Both the position numbers and the translations under genes were made by a program. A DNA stretch of 64,000 bases from Cyanobium sp. Cruz-8D1 (GTDB lineage Bacteria > Cyanobacteriota > Cyanobacteriia > PCC-6307 > Cyanobiaceae): NCBI RefSeq assembly GCF_024345975.1, contig NZ_JAGQCD010000006.1:62001-126000 (forward strand), read 5' to 3'. This document shows, one piece after another, positions 62,469 through 64,000 of this stretch. Numbering within the stretch: position 1 is the stretch's first letter; each line of letters starts with the position of its first letter. Under the pieces are notes generated by a model that had not been told where the DNA came from, did no database searches, and saw only the letters and a program-made list of their open reading frames with translations.

Positions 62469-62887
62469 AGCGACGCCTGGCCGTCCTGCTGCTCTTGATC
62501 GTCGCGGCACCTGCCGTCTGGGCGGATCAGGGCCATGTCCGCTGTCTGAGATCCATTGGCCTCACAACTCCCCTGAGACTGCAGCTCGGCATTTTGTCTG
62601 ACAGCAATGACAGGGGCTACGTTCTTTACCAGGGCGGCAGTGGGCGCATTCCCCTGAAGTTGTTGAAGGTGACTGAATTGAGAAGGGTGTACGGAGGAAG
62701 ACCATCGGAGTTTGAAACCCAGTGGATTGAAATGTCCCCCAATGGATCGGGAGGACGCTATGTCTATGTCAATCAAGGTGCCATCATCGATGACTTTCGA
62801 TACATCCGCAAGGATGGAAGGGTCTTCAAGTTCGTGGATGACCTTGATGCCTTCACTGACGATGGATGCACATGGGCCGCCCCCTAG
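62465..62887 (+). CDS. Secreted protein of unknown family
   Basis: 140 residues. Signal peptide RRLAVLLLLIVAAPAVWADQ (~3-22), then a mature domain with CLRSIGLTTPLRLQLGILSD, GYVLYQGGSGRIPLKLLKV and ending CTWAAP; two Cys could pair. Base composition is less G/C-rich in the second half (62640-62870) than in neighbours. Translationally coupled to the SnoaL-like gene. Confidence 0.65.
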   Translation: MKRRLAVLLLLIVAAPAVWADQGHVRCLRSIGLTTPLRLQLGILSDSNDRGYVLYQGGSGRIPLKLLKVTELRRVYGGRPSEFETQWIEMSPNGSGGRYVYVNQGAIIDDFRYIRKDGRVFKFVDDLDAFTDDGCTWAAP

Positions 62888-62987
62888 GGCGGAGTCCCCG
62901 GGCCTAGCCAGGCCGTTGCATCCCATCGGCCACGGATCCGCCGCATCGATCGGCCAACGGTGCCCTGCGGCCTGACTAGAGAGACGT

Positions 62988-63485
62988 ATGGATAACCCCA
63001 ACCTTTCGAATCGGCAGAACAGGACTTGGCTGGCCGTGCTGTCAGCGGTGGTGTTGATGGTGGCCGGTTTCGCCATCCTCAACAAGCAGCATCAGCAACG
63101 GCTTCAGGCCGAGGCCCGGGTCCAGGCCGCCCAGGATCAGGCCAACCGGGAATCGATGCAACGGATGCAGGGCGAATTGGCCCTCCACAATGAATTGGAG
63201 TCCGCCTCGCAGCGGGAGGCCGCTCTCCAGCTGCAGCTCAAGGAGATGGACGCGGGGGCAAGCCGCCTTGAGGTGGCTGACGGCGTGCAGCAGGCCAAGC
63301 GCCAGCAGGCGGAACGGGAGCTTCAGGAGCTGCGCACCCAGCGAGCCAAGCTGGAGAAGCAGGTTGACTGCGAACGCATTCAGTTGACGGTGAACCAGCT
63401 CAGCGCCAAGGGCGACACCGATCAGGCCACCAAGCTCCAGAGCCTGTGGGCCGCACCTTGCCCCAACCTCCAGGCGGCCCGATAG
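62988..63485 (+). CDS. Membrane-anchored coiled-coil protein
   Basis: 165 residues. A single N-terminal helix, [19 protein letters not shown] (~13-31), is followed by a long Gln/Glu/Ala/Arg-rich heptad-type segment (~33-130) and a short end with two Cys (VDCERIQ and APCPNLQ). Looks like a membrane-anchored spacer or scaffold; no family named. Confidence 0.62.
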   Translation: MDNPNLSNRQNRTWLAVLSAVVLMVAGFAILNKQHQQRLQAEARVQAAQDQANRESMQRMQGELALHNELESASQREAALQLQLKEMDAGASRLEVADGVQQAKRQQAERELQELRTQRAKLEKQVDCERIQLTVNQLSAKGDTDQATKLQSLWAAPCPNLQAAR

Positions 63486-63531
63486 GCGGGGCACCAGATC
63501 TGGTGGTTCGCCGGTAGGGTGGACGCACCCT

Positions 63532-64000
63532 GTGGTGGCGCTGCCCTCCGACGCCGTGGCCTTCGTTCCGCTCCACAACCACAGCGACTACAGCCTGCTG
63601 GACGGGGCCTCCCAGCTGCCGGCGATGGTGGAGCGGGCGGTGGCTCTGGGCATGCCGGCCCTGGCCCTCACCGACCACGGGGTCATGTACGGCGCGATCG
63701 AGCTGCTGAAGCTCTGCACCAAGGCAGGCATCAAGCCGATCATCGGCAACGAGATGTACGTCATCAACGGCTCGATCGAGGATCCCCAGCCGAAGAAAGA
63801 GCGCCGCTACCACCTGGTGGTGCTGGCCCGCAACGCCGTCGGCTACCGCAACCTGGTCAAGCTCACCAGCCTCAGCCATCTGCGCGGCATGCGCGGCCGG
63901 GGCATCTTCGCGCGGGCCTGCATCGATAAATCCCTGCTGCGTCAGTACAGCGAAGGCCTGATGGTGGCCACCGCCTGCCTGGGCGGGGAGATCCCCCAGG
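63532..64000 (+). CDS. dnaE: DNA polymerase III alpha subunit, partial (continues off window)
   Basis: The PHP domain at the N-terminus of the replicative polymerase: [19 protein letters not shown] with HNHSD (~15-19), [15 protein letters not shown], and the segment [11 protein letters not shown]. About 156 residues are present before the right edge. Start GTG 63532 or the next GTG; GTG 63556 is also possible. It lies 46 bases after the coiled-coil gene. Confidence 0.93.
   Translation, partial: MVALPSDAVAFVPLHNHSDYSLLDGASQLPAMVERAVALGMPALALTDHGVMYGAIELLKLCTKAGIKPIIGNEMYVINGSIEDPQPKKERRYHLVVLARNAVGYRNLVKLTSLSHLRGMRGRGIFARACIDKSLLRQYSEGLMVATACLGGEIPQ

Overview
The window is a high-GC, densely packed cyanobacterial chromosome segment. 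It carries psbA (D1), ndhD, a solanesyl diphosphate synthase, the menaquinone/phylloquinone genes menD and menB, and many small families known mainly from cyanobacteria (DUF760, DUF2605, DUF1350, DUF1816, DUF3288, DUF4336). The protein sequences and the D1:1-type psbA fit a picocyanobacterium of the Cyanobium/Synechococcus group; this is my inference from sequence character, not from a database match. Most genes abut or overlap by 1-4 bases, so short operons dominate.

Layout. 1-3245: menB (cut by the window edge) and menD on the minus strand, then lepB and a DUF760 gene on the plus strand. 3243-9683: an accessory island of about 6.4 kb, visibly richer in A/T in places, bracketed by two decayed IS630-family copies in the same orientation. 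It holds two secreted proteins sharing a PEP-CTERM-like tail, an HpsJ-like membrane protein, a hipA remnant and about 1 kb I cannot assign. 9683-14779: a minus-strand DUF4336-mntB-mntA-mntC cluster (a probable manganese ABC importer) next to psbA. 14935-27398: a DUF697 protein, two hypotheticals, trpS, a small unannotated-looking gene, a TM2 protein, thrS-glk-thrB, ndhD and an M3 oligopeptidase. 27462-31909: a broken OFA-type transporter, then an NDH-2-like dehydrogenase coupled to a TVP38/mercuric-reductase-like fusion. 31913-39824: VOC protein, glmU, aroA, DUF2605, DUF547, a glycosyltransferase and methyltransferase with overlapping divergent starts, and an Rrf2/UbiD pair. 39886-44455: comB, nitrilase, AmiC-like amidase, murI and solanesyl diphosphate synthase as a plus-strand run. 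44449-54648: HAD hydrolase, TspO-like protein, acs, DUF1350, peroxiredoxin Q, exonuclease, tRNA-Pro, msrA and its small neighbours, and an ABC exporter. 54702-64000: DUF3288, trpD-carA, a STAS protein, mini-RNase III, an RlmB-type methyltransferase with long disordered ends, DUF1816, gatA, three poorly known small proteins, and the 5' end of dnaE.

How genes fit together. The Mn importer next to psbA links supply of manganese with the D1 protein that ligates the Mn cluster. murI and the amidase concern peptidoglycan, and glmU supplies its UDP-GlcNAc precursor. thrS, trpS and gatA serve aminoacyl-tRNA synthesis. The most unusual part is the IS-bracketed island with its two surface-protein candidates and HpsJ-like partner; the window contains no exosortase, so any sorting enzyme must lie elsewhere.
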